From contig NZ_LBHV01000010.1 in the NCBI RefSeq assembly GCF_001005825.1, positions 62,001 through 126,000 on the forward strand: 64,000 bases of DNA, read 5' to 3'. This stretch comes from Rhizobium sp. LC145. Lineage in GTDB: Bacteria; Pseudomonadota; Alphaproteobacteria; Rhizobiales; Rhizobiaceae. Positions 26,549-36,488 of this stretch are shown piece by piece; the stretch's first letter is position 1, and each line of letters opens with the position of its first letter. The position numbers and the translations under genes were made by a program. The notes beneath the pieces are model-generated. The model did not search any database, was not told the origin of the DNA, and saw only the letters and a list, made by a program, of their open reading frames with translations.

Positions 26549-28237
26549 TTGGCCATGCAGCTCGCGGATCGTCGAAGGCTCGTTTCCTTCGGCTTGCGGG
26601 AACTCGGGCGGCGCCTTTGCCGGCGCACCGCCTCCTTGCGGCTGGCCTTGACGTCCTTCACGCTGAAAATTCCCGAACGGCTAATCGTCGCGCCCACGGA
26701 CCTGCATTCGATAGACCTCTTCGTCGCCGAGGAGATACTCGAAGATCGCTTCCCGCTGGCCGGTACGGTGCTGACGACCTATGGGGAGTCCCCCTTCGCG
26801 GTGCAGCTTCCCTCGAAGATCTTCGCCGAGAGGCTGCATTCCTTCACCTGGCTCAGACATATCCGCGCCAACAAGACCGAGGAGGCTTGTGCACAGGCCC
26901 GCAGCATCGTTGCCGACTGGATCACGCTTCACGGGCGCAACCGCAGCGGCGTTGCCTGGGAGGCCAATGTCATGGCCGAAAGGGTCATCGCCTGGCTTTC
27001 CCATTCCACCGTGGTTCTGCAAGGCGCCGAAGCGGGCTTCTACCGTCGCTTCATGCGGAGCCTTGCCCAGCAGGTTCGATATCTGAAGAAGATAGCCGGC
27101 TGTGTTCCGGAAGGCGAAACGCGACTGAGGATACGCATCGCGCTCGCCATGGCCTCGATTTCGATGCCGACCCGCAATGCCTATATCCGCCGGGAGGGGC
27201 AGAAGCTCGACCGCGAGCTGGAGCGGCAGATCCTGGCCGATGGCGGGCATGTCTCGCGCAACCCGCGCGCCCTCCTTGATATCCTGATCGACCTCCTGCC
27301 GCTTCGCCAGACCTATATCAATCTCGGTCATGAACTGCCGCAGAAGCTCATTCCGACGATCGACCGCATGTATCCGGCTTTGCGCTTCTTCCGCCATCAG
27401 GATGGAGACCTCGCGCTTTTCAACGGCGCAAGCTCGACGCCCGCGAGCGAGCTGATGTCCGTGCTGCGCTACGATGAGACGGCGGGCAAGCCGTTCAAGT
27501 CGCTTCCGCACATGAACTATCATCGCCTGACCTCCGAGAACGAGACGGTCATCGTCGATACCGGACGCGCTCTATCGCCCGAACTTTCGCGCACGGCCCA
27601 TGCGGGCTGCCTTTCCTTCGAGATGTCGGCAGGCCGCCATCGCTTCATCATCAACTGCGGCGCGCCGAAATTCGCCGGTCGCAATTATCGGACGATCGCA
27701 AGGGCGACGGCGGCCCATTCGACGGTGACGCTCAACGAGACCTCCTCCAGCCGGATCCTTCGCTCGCGGTTTTCCGGACCTTTCCTCATTTCCGGCGTCT
27801 CCAGGATTGAGGTGGAGCGTTCCGACGACCAGCACGGCAACGACTGGCTGCGCGCCCGGCACGACGGCTATGTCAGGCAGTTCGGCTATGTCCATGAGCG
27901 CGAGATCGGTCTCAGCCTCAAGGGAGGCAAGATCAAGGGCCACGACAGGCTGGTGCCGGCGGAAGGAGGGGGAGCATCCGATGAGCCGCTTCTGGCGACG
28001 GCGCGCTTCCATGTCCATCCGGTGATCCATCTTTCGAGGCAGGACGAGGAGAGCGTGACGATGCAGGCTCCGGATGGTGAAACCTGGGTCTTCTCCGCCC
28101 CAGGCCTTGCGGTGGCGATCGAGGAGGATATCTTCTTTGCAGATGCCTCCGGTTTCCGCCCCAGCCAGCAGCTGGTGATCGAGTTCTCGCCGCCCGCGGT
28201 GAGCGAAATCCGCTGGATGATGAGGCGGAGCGAATAG
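26549..28237 (+). CDS. Heparinase II/III family protein
   Basis: Predicted polysaccharide lyase-like protein with an N-terminal alpha-helical toroid (about 80-330, with NRSGVAWEANVMAERVIAWL) and a C-terminal beta-sandwich heparinase II/III domain (about 350-560), where HAGCLSFEMSAGRHRFIINCG and AHSTVTLNETSSS are typical. There is no signal peptide, so the location and substrate are open; a role in envelope or uronate-polymer turnover is only inferred. Start is TTG 26549 (9 nt from GGAG) or ATG 26555. It lies between rsmB and purH, a conserved rhizobial order. Confidence 0.85.
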   Translation: MAMQLADRRRLVSFGLRELGRRLCRRTASLRLALTSFTLKIPERLIVAPTDLHSIDLFVAEEILEDRFPLAGTVLTTYGESPFAVQLPSKIFAERLHSFTWLRHIRANKTEEACAQARSIVADWITLHGRNRSGVAWEANVMAERVIAWLSHSTVVLQGAEAGFYRRFMRSLAQQVRYLKKIAGCVPEGETRLRIRIALAMASISMPTRNAYIRREGQKLDRELERQILADGGHVSRNPRALLDILIDLLPLRQTYINLGHELPQKLIPTIDRMYPALRFFRHQDGDLALFNGASSTPASELMSVLRYDETAGKPFKSLPHMNYHRLTSENETVIVDTGRALSPELSRTAHAGCLSFEMSAGRHRFIINCGAPKFAGRNYRTIARATAAHSTVTLNETSSSRILRSRFSGPFLISGVSRIEVERSDDQHGNDWLRARHDGYVRQFGYVHEREIGLSLKGGKIKGHDRLVPAEGGGASDEPLLATARFHVHPVIHLSRQDEESVTMQAPDGETWVFSAPGLAVAIEEDIFFADASGFRPSQQLVIEFSPPAVSEIRWMMRRSE

Positions 28238-28322
28238 CGGTTTCCTCCCGGACGAGGCTGTGCTAACGCGGCGGCATCCGTCCCTTGCGCCCGTCCGTGG
28301 GCCGTGTTCCAAGGAGAAGCCC

Positions 28323-29939
28323 ATGGCCGTCGTTTCAAAGAAAATTCCCGCCCCCGACCGGATCAAGGTCCGCACCGCGCTGCTCTCGGTCTCCGACAAG
28401 ACCGGCATCATCGAACTTGCGCAGGCATTGGTGGATCACGGGGTGCGGCTGCTTTCGACCGGAGGCACGCACAAGGCCATCGCGGCGGCCGGACTTCCCG
28501 TGACCGACGTCTCCGAAGTGACGGGCTTTCCGGAAATCATGGATGGCCGGGTCAAGACGCTGCATCCGACCGTGCATGGCGGGCTTCTGGCGATCCGCGA
28601 CGATGAAGAGCATGCCGCGGCCATGAAGGAGCACGGGATCGACGGCATCGATCTCGCCGTCATCAATCTCTACCCCTTCGAGGAAGTGCGCGCCGCTGGC
28701 GGCGATTATCCCACCACCGTCGAGAACATCGATATCGGCGGGCCGGCGATGATCCGCGCCTCGGCAAAGAACCACGCGTATGTGACGATCGTTACCGATC
28801 CTTCCGATTATCCGGCGCTCATCGAGGCTTTGCGCAGCGATGAAGGCCACACCGTCTATGCCTTCCGGCAGCGGCTGGCCGCCAAGGCCTATGCACGCAC
28901 GGCCGCTTACGACACGGCGATCTCCAACTGGTTCGCGGAAGCGCTCGACATCGAAATTCCGCGCTACCGGACGATCGGCGGGGTGCTGAAGGAAGAGATG
29001 CGCTATGGCGAAAACCCTCACCAGAGCGCGGGCTTCTACGTCACCGGCGAGAAGCGGCCGGGCGTTGCGACCGCCACCCTCATCCAGGGCAAGCAGCTCT
29101 CCTACAACAATATCAACGATACCGATGGCGCCTATGAGCTGATCGGCGAATTCGCGCCGGAAAACGGCCCGGCCTGCGCCATCATCAAGCATGCCAATCC
29201 TTGCGGCGTTGCGGTTGCTCCGACCCTTGCGGAAGCTTATCGGCAGGCGCTCGCCTGCGATTCGACCTCGGCCTTCGGCGGCATCATCGCGCTCAATCAG
29301 ACGCTGGACGCGGAAACAGCCGAGGAGATCGTCAAGCTCTTCACTGAGGTCATCATCGCACCGGAGGTTTCCGAGGAAGCCAGGGCGATCATCGCCAGGA
29401 AACCGAACCTTCGCCTGCTTGCCGCCGGCGGCCTTCCCGATCCGCGCTCGCGCGGCCTGACGGCCAAGACGGTTGCCGGGGGACTTCTGGTGCAGACCCG
29501 CGACAACGGCATGGTGGAGGATCTCGATCTACGTGTGGTGACCAAGCGCGCGCCGACCGAACAGGAACTCGCCGACCTGAAATTCGCCTTCAAGGTCGCC
29601 AAGCACGTAAAATCGAACGCAGTCGTCTATGCCAAGAACGGCCAGACCGCCGGCATCGGCGCAGGCCAGATGAGCCGGATCGATTCGGCCCGTATCGCCG
29701 GCATCAAGGCTGAAGAGGCGGCGAAAGCGATGGGATGGGCGGAGCCGATGACCAAGGGTTCGGCGGTCGCATCGGAAGCCTTCTTCCCCTTCGCCGACGG
29801 CCTGCTTTCGGCGATCGCGGCGGGCGCCACCGCCGTTATCCAGCCGGGCGGCTCGATGCGTGACGAAGAGGTGATCGCCGCCGCCGATGAGCATGGCGTG
29901 GCGATGGTCTTTACCGGGATGCGGCATTTCAGGCATTAA
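28323..29939 (+). CDS. purH: Bifunctional AICAR transformylase / IMP cyclohydrolase
   Basis: Carries out the last two steps of IMP synthesis. The 538-residue protein has the N-terminal MGS-like cyclohydrolase domain (KVRTALLSVSDKTGI, STGGTHKAI, VTGFPEIMDGRVKTLHP) and the C-terminal transformylase domain with RYGENPHQSAGFY, KHANPCG and ASEAFFPFADG. ATG 28323 follows AAGGAGAAGCCC, a strong ribosome site; the frame is open 21 codons further up. A palindromic element follows the stop. Confidence 0.97.
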   Translation: MAVVSKKIPAPDRIKVRTALLSVSDKTGIIELAQALVDHGVRLLSTGGTHKAIAAAGLPVTDVSEVTGFPEIMDGRVKTLHPTVHGGLLAIRDDEEHAAAMKEHGIDGIDLAVINLYPFEEVRAAGGDYPTTVENIDIGGPAMIRASAKNHAYVTIVTDPSDYPALIEALRSDEGHTVYAFRQRLAAKAYARTAAYDTAISNWFAEALDIEIPRYRTIGGVLKEEMRYGENPHQSAGFYVTGEKRPGVATATLIQGKQLSYNNINDTDGAYELIGEFAPENGPACAIIKHANPCGVAVAPTLAEAYRQALACDSTSAFGGIIALNQTLDAETAEEIVKLFTEVIIAPEVSEEARAIIARKPNLRLLAAGGLPDPRSRGLTAKTVAGGLLVQTRDNGMVEDLDLRVVTKRAPTEQELADLKFAFKVAKHVKSNAVVYAKNGQTAGIGAGQMSRIDSARIAGIKAEEAAKAMGWAEPMTKGSAVASEAFFPFADGLLSAIAAGATAVIQPGGSMRDEEVIAAADEHGVAMVFTGMRHFRH

Positions 29940-29946
29940 TTCCGCC

Positions 29947-30061
29947 CGTCATCCCTGTGCTTGTCACAGAATCCAGCAGCGCCGCGTCTGCGGCGCATGG
30001 AAGCCTTTTCACGCGAAGGACTTCGCGTGGCTGGATTCCTGTGACAAGCACAGGAATGACG
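29947..30061. repeat. Nested palindromic repeat element (three-way-junction type)
   Basis: Outer arms of about 31 nt (29947-29977 and 30030-30061, nearly perfect inverted copies containing CTGTGCTTGTCACAG) enclose two inner hairpins: GCGCCGC/GCGGCGC (29979-29996) and CACGCGAAG/CTTCGCGTG (30010-30029). Folded, it makes a cloverleaf-like three-arm structure. It lies between the convergent purH and UMF1 genes. The outer arm resembles dispersed intergenic palindromes known in rhizobia; it may also stop transcription in both directions. Confidence 0.85.
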
Positions 30062-30079
30062 AGGGAAGCTTGGCAAGCA

Positions 30080-31459
30080 TTATCGACGGCGGTCCGCCGG
30101 ATAAGGCGTGGCCAGCAGCAGCAACAGTCCCGCGGCCAGGAAGATGATCAGCGTCGCCATGCCGAGCCGGGCCGAGCCGCTGGCATAGGTCACCATCGAG
30201 AAGAGAAGGGTGGCGAGAAAGCTCGTCGCGCGGCCGGAAAACGCGTAGATGCCGAAATAGCGGCCGCTTTCCGAGGGTTCGATGCTGCGGGCGAGATAGG
30301 AGCGTGACGAAGCCTGGACGGGCCCGAATGCGATGCCGATCAGAAGCCCGAAGAGAATATAGGCCTTTTCCGCAGCGGTGCCGAAAAGACCGCCGGCGTC
30401 TTCCTGCGAAAGCGGCAGCAGTCCGAAGAAGACGAAGCCCGGACCGGTCGAAACGATGCCGATGGTCGCGACGATGAGCAGCACGAGGCTTATGACGACC
30501 ATGATCTTGGAGCCGAGGTGCCGGTCGAGCCTGCCTGCCAGCAGGCAACTGAAGATCGCCACGACATTCAAGATGATGCCATAGATGCCTATCTCGATCG
30601 TCGCCCAGCCGAACATGCCGGCTGCGAAGGCGCCGCCGAGGATCAGAAGACCGTTGACGCCATCCTGATAGAGCATGCGGGCCACCAGAAATTTGGCGAT
30701 GCCGATGCGCCGGCGCAGATCTGTGAGCGTGCCGGCAAGTTCCGAAAGACCAGCGCGCACGGCCTGCGCCATGGGCAGGCCCTTGGCGGCATCCGGCGTG
30801 AAGAAGAACATCGGCAGAATGAAGACGAGATACCAGAGGCCGGCGATCGGGCCGGTAATGCGGGCATCCTCGCCCTGATGCGGATCGAGGCCGAAAAGCG
30901 GGGGCAAGCCGATCAGCGTGCGGCCGGTTTGCGGGTTTGCGGCAAGCAGCGTGACGACGGCGATCAGAACCACCATGCCACCGAGATAGCCGAGCCCCCA
31001 GGCGATATTCGAGATGCGTCCCACCTCGTCCCTGCCGACGAGCCTCGGCATCATGGAATCGTTGAAGACGGTCGAGAACTCAGCGGCGATCGAGGCCAGG
31101 ATCATGAAGATCATCGGCCAGATGATCGGCGAGCCGGGCGCGGCGAACCAGAGCGCCGAGACGCAGGTGATCTTGACCAGGGCAAAGAAGGCGATCCACG
31201 GCTTGCGCGGGCCGGATTGATCGGCAATCGAGCCGAGAACGGGGGAGAGAATGGCGATGATCAGCGAAGAGATCGTCGCCATATTGCTCCAGGCGGTCTG
31301 GGCGGAGACCGGATCTGCGGTGAGCCGCGAGACGAAATAGGGGCCGAAGATGAAGGTGGTGACGACGGTGAAGAAGGGCTGGGCGGCCCAGTCGAACAGC
31401 ATCCAGCCCCAGACACCGCGCCGGCCGGCTTTCGCCGGCACTTCCTCAAGATGAGACAC
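30080..31459 (-). CDS. Major facilitator transporter of the UMF1 (Atg22-like) family
   Basis: The roughly 459-residue protein has 12 predicted membrane segments and the UMF1 N-terminal signature WGWMLFDWAAQPFFTVVTTFIFGPYF. Family members are putative exporters of amino acids or other small solutes, but bacterial substrates are not established. The likely start is GTG 31459 (VSHLEEVPAKAG, AAGG 5 nt upstream); GTG 31465 and TTG 31483 are alternatives. It is 42 nt downstream of, and co-directional with, the large glutamate dehydrogenase gene, so it could share its transcript. Confidence 0.85.
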   Translation of the reverse strand: MSHLEEVPAKAGRRGVWGWMLFDWAAQPFFTVVTTFIFGPYFVSRLTADPVSAQTAWSNMATISSLIIAILSPVLGSIADQSGPRKPWIAFFALVKITCVSALWFAAPGSPIIWPMIFMILASIAAEFSTVFNDSMMPRLVGRDEVGRISNIAWGLGYLGGMVVLIAVVTLLAANPQTGRTLIGLPPLFGLDPHQGEDARITGPIAGLWYLVFILPMFFFTPDAAKGLPMAQAVRAGLSELAGTLTDLRRRIGIAKFLVARMLYQDGVNGLLILGGAFAAGMFGWATIEIGIYGIILNVVAIFSCLLAGRLDRHLGSKIMVVISLVLLIVATIGIVSTGPGFVFFGLLPLSQEDAGGLFGTAAEKAYILFGLLIGIAFGPVQASSRSYLARSIEPSESGRYFGIYAFSGRATSFLATLLFSMVTYASGSARLGMATLIIFLAAGLLLLLATPYPADRRR

Positions 31460-31501
31460 GGCCACCTTTTCCCCCGGGTTCAAGCTATCGGTCCCGTTGT
31501 C

Positions 31502-34500
31502 TCACCTCACCCTTCCATGCGCAAGGTCGCTGAGCAGGCCTGCCGCCACGGTGATTTTAGGCAGGGTCGGATCGCTGCCTTCGCTTAAAGTCACCAGTTC
31601 CGTCCCGATGCGGTTTATCCGCAGGCGATCGGTCGAAACCCAGGCTCCCAGCGGTTTCTTCTCTTTCGGATAGGCCGCAAGCGCCGCAATCACGATATCG
31701 CGCCGCGCCGTGGTGATCTGCTGAAGGCTGCGGGAAAGCGCAAGGCTCTCGTAGTGGTCCGAGGTGGCAATGCGTCTACCGACTTCCAGCAGGCGATCGA
31801 CCCGGAAGGTTTTCGTGACTGCGAAGTATATATCCGCTGCGCGGGAGAGGCTTTCGCCCGTCCGTTCGGCGATCAGCATGATCTCGGGCGTGAGAACGAG
31901 GGTCGCAAGCAGAGCGATTTCGGCCGCGAGCTGTGCGGGAGTTCCCTGCGCCTCGAGCTCCGCGGCGTTCGTTTCGATGGCATCGGCAAGGCCGAGGGAT
32001 CCAATCGAGGCACGCAGGCCCTTGATCGCGTTCTTGAGCCGGCGAATGGCGCTTTCCATATCGCCGACAGCCGCGCCGGTCTCGAGGATGAGCCGGGTCG
32101 CTTCGGAGAATATTTCGCTGATCCGTGCGTAGAGACCGTTCTGCGCCTCGCCGGATATCTTCCCGTCCAGGGCGTCCGCCTCAGCCCAGAGTTTCGGCAG
32201 ATCGAATCCATCGCGGGCGAGATAGGCTGCCTTGACGACGCTTGCCGCGGATGTGCCTGTCAGATCGCTCATCTTCTGGACGAAGCCCGGCCCGCCGCGG
32301 TTGATGGCTTCGTTGGCAAGCGAGGTCGCTATGATCTCGCGGTGCAGGCGATGGTTTTCGATATCGCCGGCGAAAGCCTTCTGCATCCTGGCGGGGAAAT
32401 AAGCCTTAAGCATCGTCAGGAAATAGGGATCGTCGGGCAGCTCGCTCGCCACGAGCGCATCGAACAGGACGATCTTGGCATAGGAGAGCAGAACGGCGAT
32501 TTCGGGCCGGGTCAAAGGCCTGCCGGAAACATAGCGTTCGGCCAGCTCGGCATCGTTCGGTAGGGTTTCCACCTTGCGGTTGAGCTGGTCCTGCGCTTCC
32601 AGAACCGACATCAATCGCGACAGTTCCTCACGATTGGCGGTTCCCTTACGCTCGGTGAGCGAGATCGCCAGCGGCTGCAGATAGTTGTTGCGCAGCACGA
32701 GGGCTGCGACTTCGTCGGTCATGGATGAGAGAAGCTGGTTGCGTTTGCCCCGCGTCAGCCGGCCATCCTGCATGGCGGGGTTCAGCGCGACCTTGATATT
32801 GACCTCGACGTCGGAGGAATTGACGCCGGCGGAATTGTCGATCGCATCGGAATTGCAGCGGCCGCCGGCCAGCGAATAGGCGATACGCCCCTTCTGGGTG
32901 ACGCCGAGATTGGCGCCCTCGCCGATCACGCTCGCGCGTACTTCGCCGGCGGTGATGCGGATCGGATCGTTGGCACGGTCGCCGACCTCGGCATCCGTCT
33001 CCGAAGCGGCCTTGATATAGGTGCCAATGCCGCCGAACCAGAGGAGATCGACAGGGTTCTTCAGGATCGCGGTCATGATCTCGAAGGGGGTGGCGACGGT
33101 CTTTTCCATTCCGATCGCCGCCGCCGCCTCCCTGGTGAGCTTCACCGATTTTTCGGAGCGGGAAATGATCATCGCACCTTGCGAAAGCGTGCTGCGATCA
33201 TAGTCCTGCCAGCTCGATCGCGGCAGCTTGAACAGCCGCTCGCGCTCAGCGAAGGATTTTTCGATATGCGGATCGGGATCGATGAAGATGTCCCGATGGT
33301 CGAAGGCGGCGATCAGGCGGATCTGGCGCGACAGCAGCATGCCGTTGCCGAAGACGTCGCCGGACATATCGCCGACGCCCGCCACGGTGAACGGCGTCGT
33401 CTGGATATCGATATCCTTTTCGCGGAAGTGGCGCTTTACCGCTTCCCAGGCGCCGCGTGCGGTGATGCCCATCTTCTTGTGGTCATAGCCGGCCGATCCG
33501 CCCGACGCGAAGGCATCGTCCAGCCAGAAGCCGGCTTCCTGCGCCAGCCCGTTGGCGGTATCGGAGAAGGTGGCGGTTCCTTTGTCTGCCGCAACGACGA
33601 AATAGGGGTCGTCACCGTCGATGCGCGCAGTGTCCGGCGGGCCAACCACTTCGGAGCCCAGGATGTTGTCGGTGACGGAAAGAAGCGTGCGGATGAAGGT
33701 CTTGTAGGCCTCGCGTCCGGCATTGAATATCTCGTCGCGCGAGCCTCCGGCCGGCAGCGCCTTGGGGAAGAAGCCGCCCTTGGCGCCGACCGGCACGATG
33801 ACGGCGTTCTTCACCTGCTGCGCCTTGACCAGGCCAAGGATTTCCGTGCGGTAATCCTCGCCGCGATCGGACCAGCGCAGGCCTCCGCGGGCCACCTTGC
33901 CGAAGCGCAGGTGTACGCCTTCCACTTCCGTTCCATAGACGAAGATTTCGCGGAAGGGCCGCGGCTGTGGCAGGCCATCCAGCAATTTCGGATCGAATTT
34001 GAAGGCGAGAACCTTTCTCGGCGCTCCGTCGGCATCGCGCTGGAAATAATTGGTCCGAAGCGTGGCGTCGACCGCGTTGACATAGCGGCGCAGCGTCCGG
34101 TCCTCATCGAGATTGGGCACGCCTGCTAGCGCCGTTTCGATGGCGGCATGATGATCGGCGAGCTTTTTGACGCGCGCCTTATCGCCAAGCTTCGGATCGA
34201 AACCATCCCGGAACAGGCGGAAGATAGCGGCGGAAATCTCCGGATATTTCGTAAGGGTATCGGCAATGTAGTTCTGCGAATAGACGATGCCGGCCTGGCG
34301 CAGATAGCGCGCATAGGCGCGCAGTACCGTCACCTCGCGCGCCGAAAGGCCGGCGAGCAGGACAAGGCGGTTGAAGCCGTCATTGTCGACCGTGCCTTCG
34401 AAGGCGGCGAGGAAGGCCTCTTCCAGAAGCGGCCCTTCGCGGGAAAGGTCGATCGTCTCCTGTCCGGTGAGCTGCAGTTCCATGTCGTGCAGCACGACGA

Positions 34501-36274
34501 GCTTGCGGTCGTCCTCAGGGCCTACACCTATATCGAAGGTTCGCTCGCTGACCACGTGAAAGCCGAGATTTTCCAGAAGCGGCACGCGGCGCGAAAGCGA
34601 AAGATGACGGTCGTGGTGGAAGATCTTGAGGGAGACGGTGCCGGGCTTGTCCGTCGGGTCGTGGTAGAAGGCGATGCGGATCGTCTCCCCCGCCGCGCAG
34701 GCGGCAATGTCCTCGAGATCGGCGAACGCCTGGTCGGGAGTAAAAGCCTCCTGGAACGCATTGGTGACGGATATGCGCGGCCCCGTCTCTGCAAGGGCGG
34801 CGAAGCGCTCTTCCCAAGGCGTGGCGATGAGACGGATCGTCTCTTCGAGCTTCGCCTGGGGAATGCGCGGTGTCTTTCCGCCGCGACGGCCGATGATGAT
34901 ATGGACGCGGGCCACGCCGCCTGCCGGGAAAGCCGGATAATAGGCCGAGACATGTCCGTCATAGGCCTGGGCAAGATAGTCGCTGACCTTTTCGCGGACG
35001 AAGGAATTGTAATCTTCACGCGGCACATAGACGATCACCGAGACGAAGCGGTCGAAATGATCTACCCGCGGCAGGACCCGTACCCTCGGCCGCTCGCTCA
35101 ACTCCATGATCTGTTCGCAGAATCGCGCCAGGACGTCGGTATCGATCTGGAAGAGATCGTCGCGAGGATAGGCTTCCAGCGTGTTGGCAAGCATGCGGCC
35201 GGAATGGCTGTCCGGATCGAAGCCGAAATGATCCTCGACGCGGGCGGCCTTGGCCCGCAGCAGCGGAATTTCGCGGACGGAATGGGTATAGGCGGTCGCT
35301 GTGAAGAGTCCGACGATCCTCAGTTCGCCGATCACCTGGCCATCGGCATCGAAGCGCTTGACGCCGATATAGTCCATATAGGCGCGCCGGTGCACGACGG
35401 ATTTTACATTCGCCTTCGTGACGATCAGGAAATCCGGCCCTTCCAGGAACTCGAGGATTTCCGGCGTCGTCATCACCGCATCCTTGCCCTGGCGCAGCAC
35501 GAGCACGTCAGGGTCGGAGAGGATGCCGAGCCCCCTTCCCTTGCCCCGCTCCACCTTGGCTTCTGCGCCCTTGCCGGAATAGACGTATTCGCGCATGCCG
35601 AGGAAGGCGAAATTATCGTCGCGCAGCCAATCGAGAAATGCGAGAGCCTCGTCCCGGTCGGCCTTCCTGCGGCTTGCCGGATGCGCGCGAAGCTGGGTGG
35701 CGGCCCCTTCCAGCACCTCCAGCATCGGTTTCCAGTCGGTGATCGCCAGATGCACCTGCTCCAGCACGTGACGGATGCGCTCGGCAAGCGAGGCGGCCTG
35801 TTCCTGCGAGAGCGGCGCTATGTGGATCTGGATGAGGCTGACGTGGTGAGAGGGATCGCCGGGCGCTTCGTTCGAGCGGAGCACCGGCTCCTTTCCCGGC
35901 GTCATCAGCAGAATGGGATGGACCGCCATATAGAGATCGCGATGGGTGCCGGTGACCTCGCCCATCACCGAATCGAAAAGAAAGGGCATGTTCCGGTCGA
36001 TAACGGTGAGTACCGAAACCGGGACGCCGGCGGGTTCCACGCCCGCTACCTGCTCGATCGTGATATCCGGCCGCATCCGCGTCCAGGCCTTGAGCCGCCG
36101 GGCGGCATGGGCCGTGGAAAGCTCCAGCATCTCAGGCGTATAGGCCTCGAGGTCGTCATTGCTGGCGCGTCCGAATAGAATGAGAGGGTCCAGATGTTCC
36201 GCCTTGTCTCCGGTCGCGATCTTGCGTGCTTTCTCGATCAGCTTTTCCCGTTTCGGATTCTGCCTGGCGGCCAT
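31502..36274 (-). CDS. Large NAD-dependent glutamate dehydrogenase (GDH-180 type)
   Basis: Oxidative deamination of glutamate to 2-oxoglutarate. The 1590-residue length is typical of the Bac_GDH family, about four times the common hexameric enzyme. It has long N-terminal regulatory regions (ACT-like segments), a central catalytic core with RWSDRGEDYRTEILGL, KNAVIVPVGAKGGF and GDMSGDVFGNGMLLS, and a C-terminal helical domain. The ATG at 36274 follows AAGGGAAGGG; the frame is open 18 codons further. The enzyme feeds amino-acid nitrogen into the TCA cycle. A 676-codon open frame on the opposite strand (34148-36178) is a codon-bias shadow. Confidence 0.95.
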   Translation of the reverse strand: MAARQNPKREKLIEKARKIATGDKAEHLDPLILFGRASNDDLEAYTPEMLELSTAHAARRLKAWTRMRPDITIEQVAGVEPAGVPVSVLTVIDRNMPFLFDSVMGEVTGTHRDLYMAVHPILLMTPGKEPVLRSNEAPGDPSHHVSLIQIHIAPLSQEQAASLAERIRHVLEQVHLAITDWKPMLEVLEGAATQLRAHPASRRKADRDEALAFLDWLRDDNFAFLGMREYVYSGKGAEAKVERGKGRGLGILSDPDVLVLRQGKDAVMTTPEILEFLEGPDFLIVTKANVKSVVHRRAYMDYIGVKRFDADGQVIGELRIVGLFTATAYTHSVREIPLLRAKAARVEDHFGFDPDSHSGRMLANTLEAYPRDDLFQIDTDVLARFCEQIMELSERPRVRVLPRVDHFDRFVSVIVYVPREDYNSFVREKVSDYLAQAYDGHVSAYYPAFPAGGVARVHIIIGRRGGKTPRIPQAKLEETIRLIATPWEERFAALAETGPRISVTNAFQEAFTPDQAFADLEDIAACAAGETIRIAFYHDPTDKPGTVSLKIFHHDRHLSLSRRVPLLENLGFHVVSERTFDIGVGPEDDRKLVVLHDMELQLTGQETIDLSREGPLLEEAFLAAFEGTVDNDGFNRLVLLAGLSAREVTVLRAYARYLRQAGIVYSQNYIADTLTKYPEISAAIFRLFRDGFDPKLGDKARVKKLADHHAAIETALAGVPNLDEDRTLRRYVNAVDATLRTNYFQRDADGAPRKVLAFKFDPKLLDGLPQPRPFREIFVYGTEVEGVHLRFGKVARGGLRWSDRGEDYRTEILGLVKAQQVKNAVIVPVGAKGGFFPKALPAGGSRDEIFNAGREAYKTFIRTLLSVTDNILGSEVVGPPDTARIDGDDPYFVVAADKGTATFSDTANGLAQEAGFWLDDAFASGGSAGYDHKKMGITARGAWEAVKRHFREKDIDIQTTPFTVAGVGDMSGDVFGNGMLLSRQIRLIAAFDHRDIFIDPDPHIEKSFAERERLFKLPRSSWQDYDRSTLSQGAMIISRSEKSVKLTREAAAAIGMEKTVATPFEIMTAILKNPVDLLWFGGIGTYIKAASETDAEVGDRANDPIRITAGEVRASVIGEGANLGVTQKGRIAYSLAGGRCNSDAIDNSAGVNSSDVEVNIKVALNPAMQDGRLTRGKRNQLLSSMTDEVAALVLRNNYLQPLAISLTERKGTANREELSRLMSVLEAQDQLNRKVETLPNDAELAERYVSGRPLTRPEIAVLLSYAKIVLFDALVASELPDDPYFLTMLKAYFPARMQKAFAGDIENHRLHREIIATSLANEAINRGGPGFVQKMSDLTGTSAASVVKAAYLARDGFDLPKLWAEADALDGKISGEAQNGLYARISEIFSEATRLILETGAAVGDMESAIRRLKNAIKGLRASIGSLGLADAIETNAAELEAQGTPAQLAAEIALLATLVLTPEIMLIAERTGESLSRAADIYFAVTKTFRVDRLLEVGRRIATSDHYESLALSRSLQQITTARRDIVIAALAAYPKEKKPLGAWVSTDRLRINRIGTELVTLSEGSDPTLPKITVAAGLLSDLAHGRVR

Positions 36275-36413
36275 CGGGTTTCCCTTCCCTTGTTTCCACG
36301 TCGCCGATTTTGCGGCGACGAACCTCATGAAGCTTGTATTTTTGCTTCATGCCGTCGTGAAGCTATTTCTTTTCAGCCCGGCTAAAAGATGGCCGATTCG
36401 TCTAGAGTTTATC

Positions 36414-36427
36414 CTTTCACGTGAAGC
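36414..36427. promoter_or_regulatory. Weak parS-like palindrome upstream of pdxY
   Basis: CTTTCACGTGAAGC keeps the central 10-nt TTCACGTGAA but differs from the 14-nt parS core at two positions (first base and position 13). It is in the gap between the divergent glutamate dehydrogenase and pdxY genes, 32 kb from the predicted origin. ParB binding would be weak, if real. Confidence 0.4.
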
Positions 36428-36488
36428 CTTGTTGACATGCCGCAAGGAAGAAACGATCAACAAGCCTTCGAAGCCGGAAGCCAAGCCC

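Noticed and set aside
34554..34559. CACGTG with right arm GAAAG within the glutamate dehydrogenase gene as a parS
   Set aside because: Only the right half-site matches; the left arm has too many mismatches.
34148..36178. 676-codon open frame antisense to the glutamate dehydrogenase gene
   Set aside because: High-GC codon bias in the real gene keeps the opposite frame open; no ribosome site, no domain-like sequence, and it fully overlaps a firmly identified gene.
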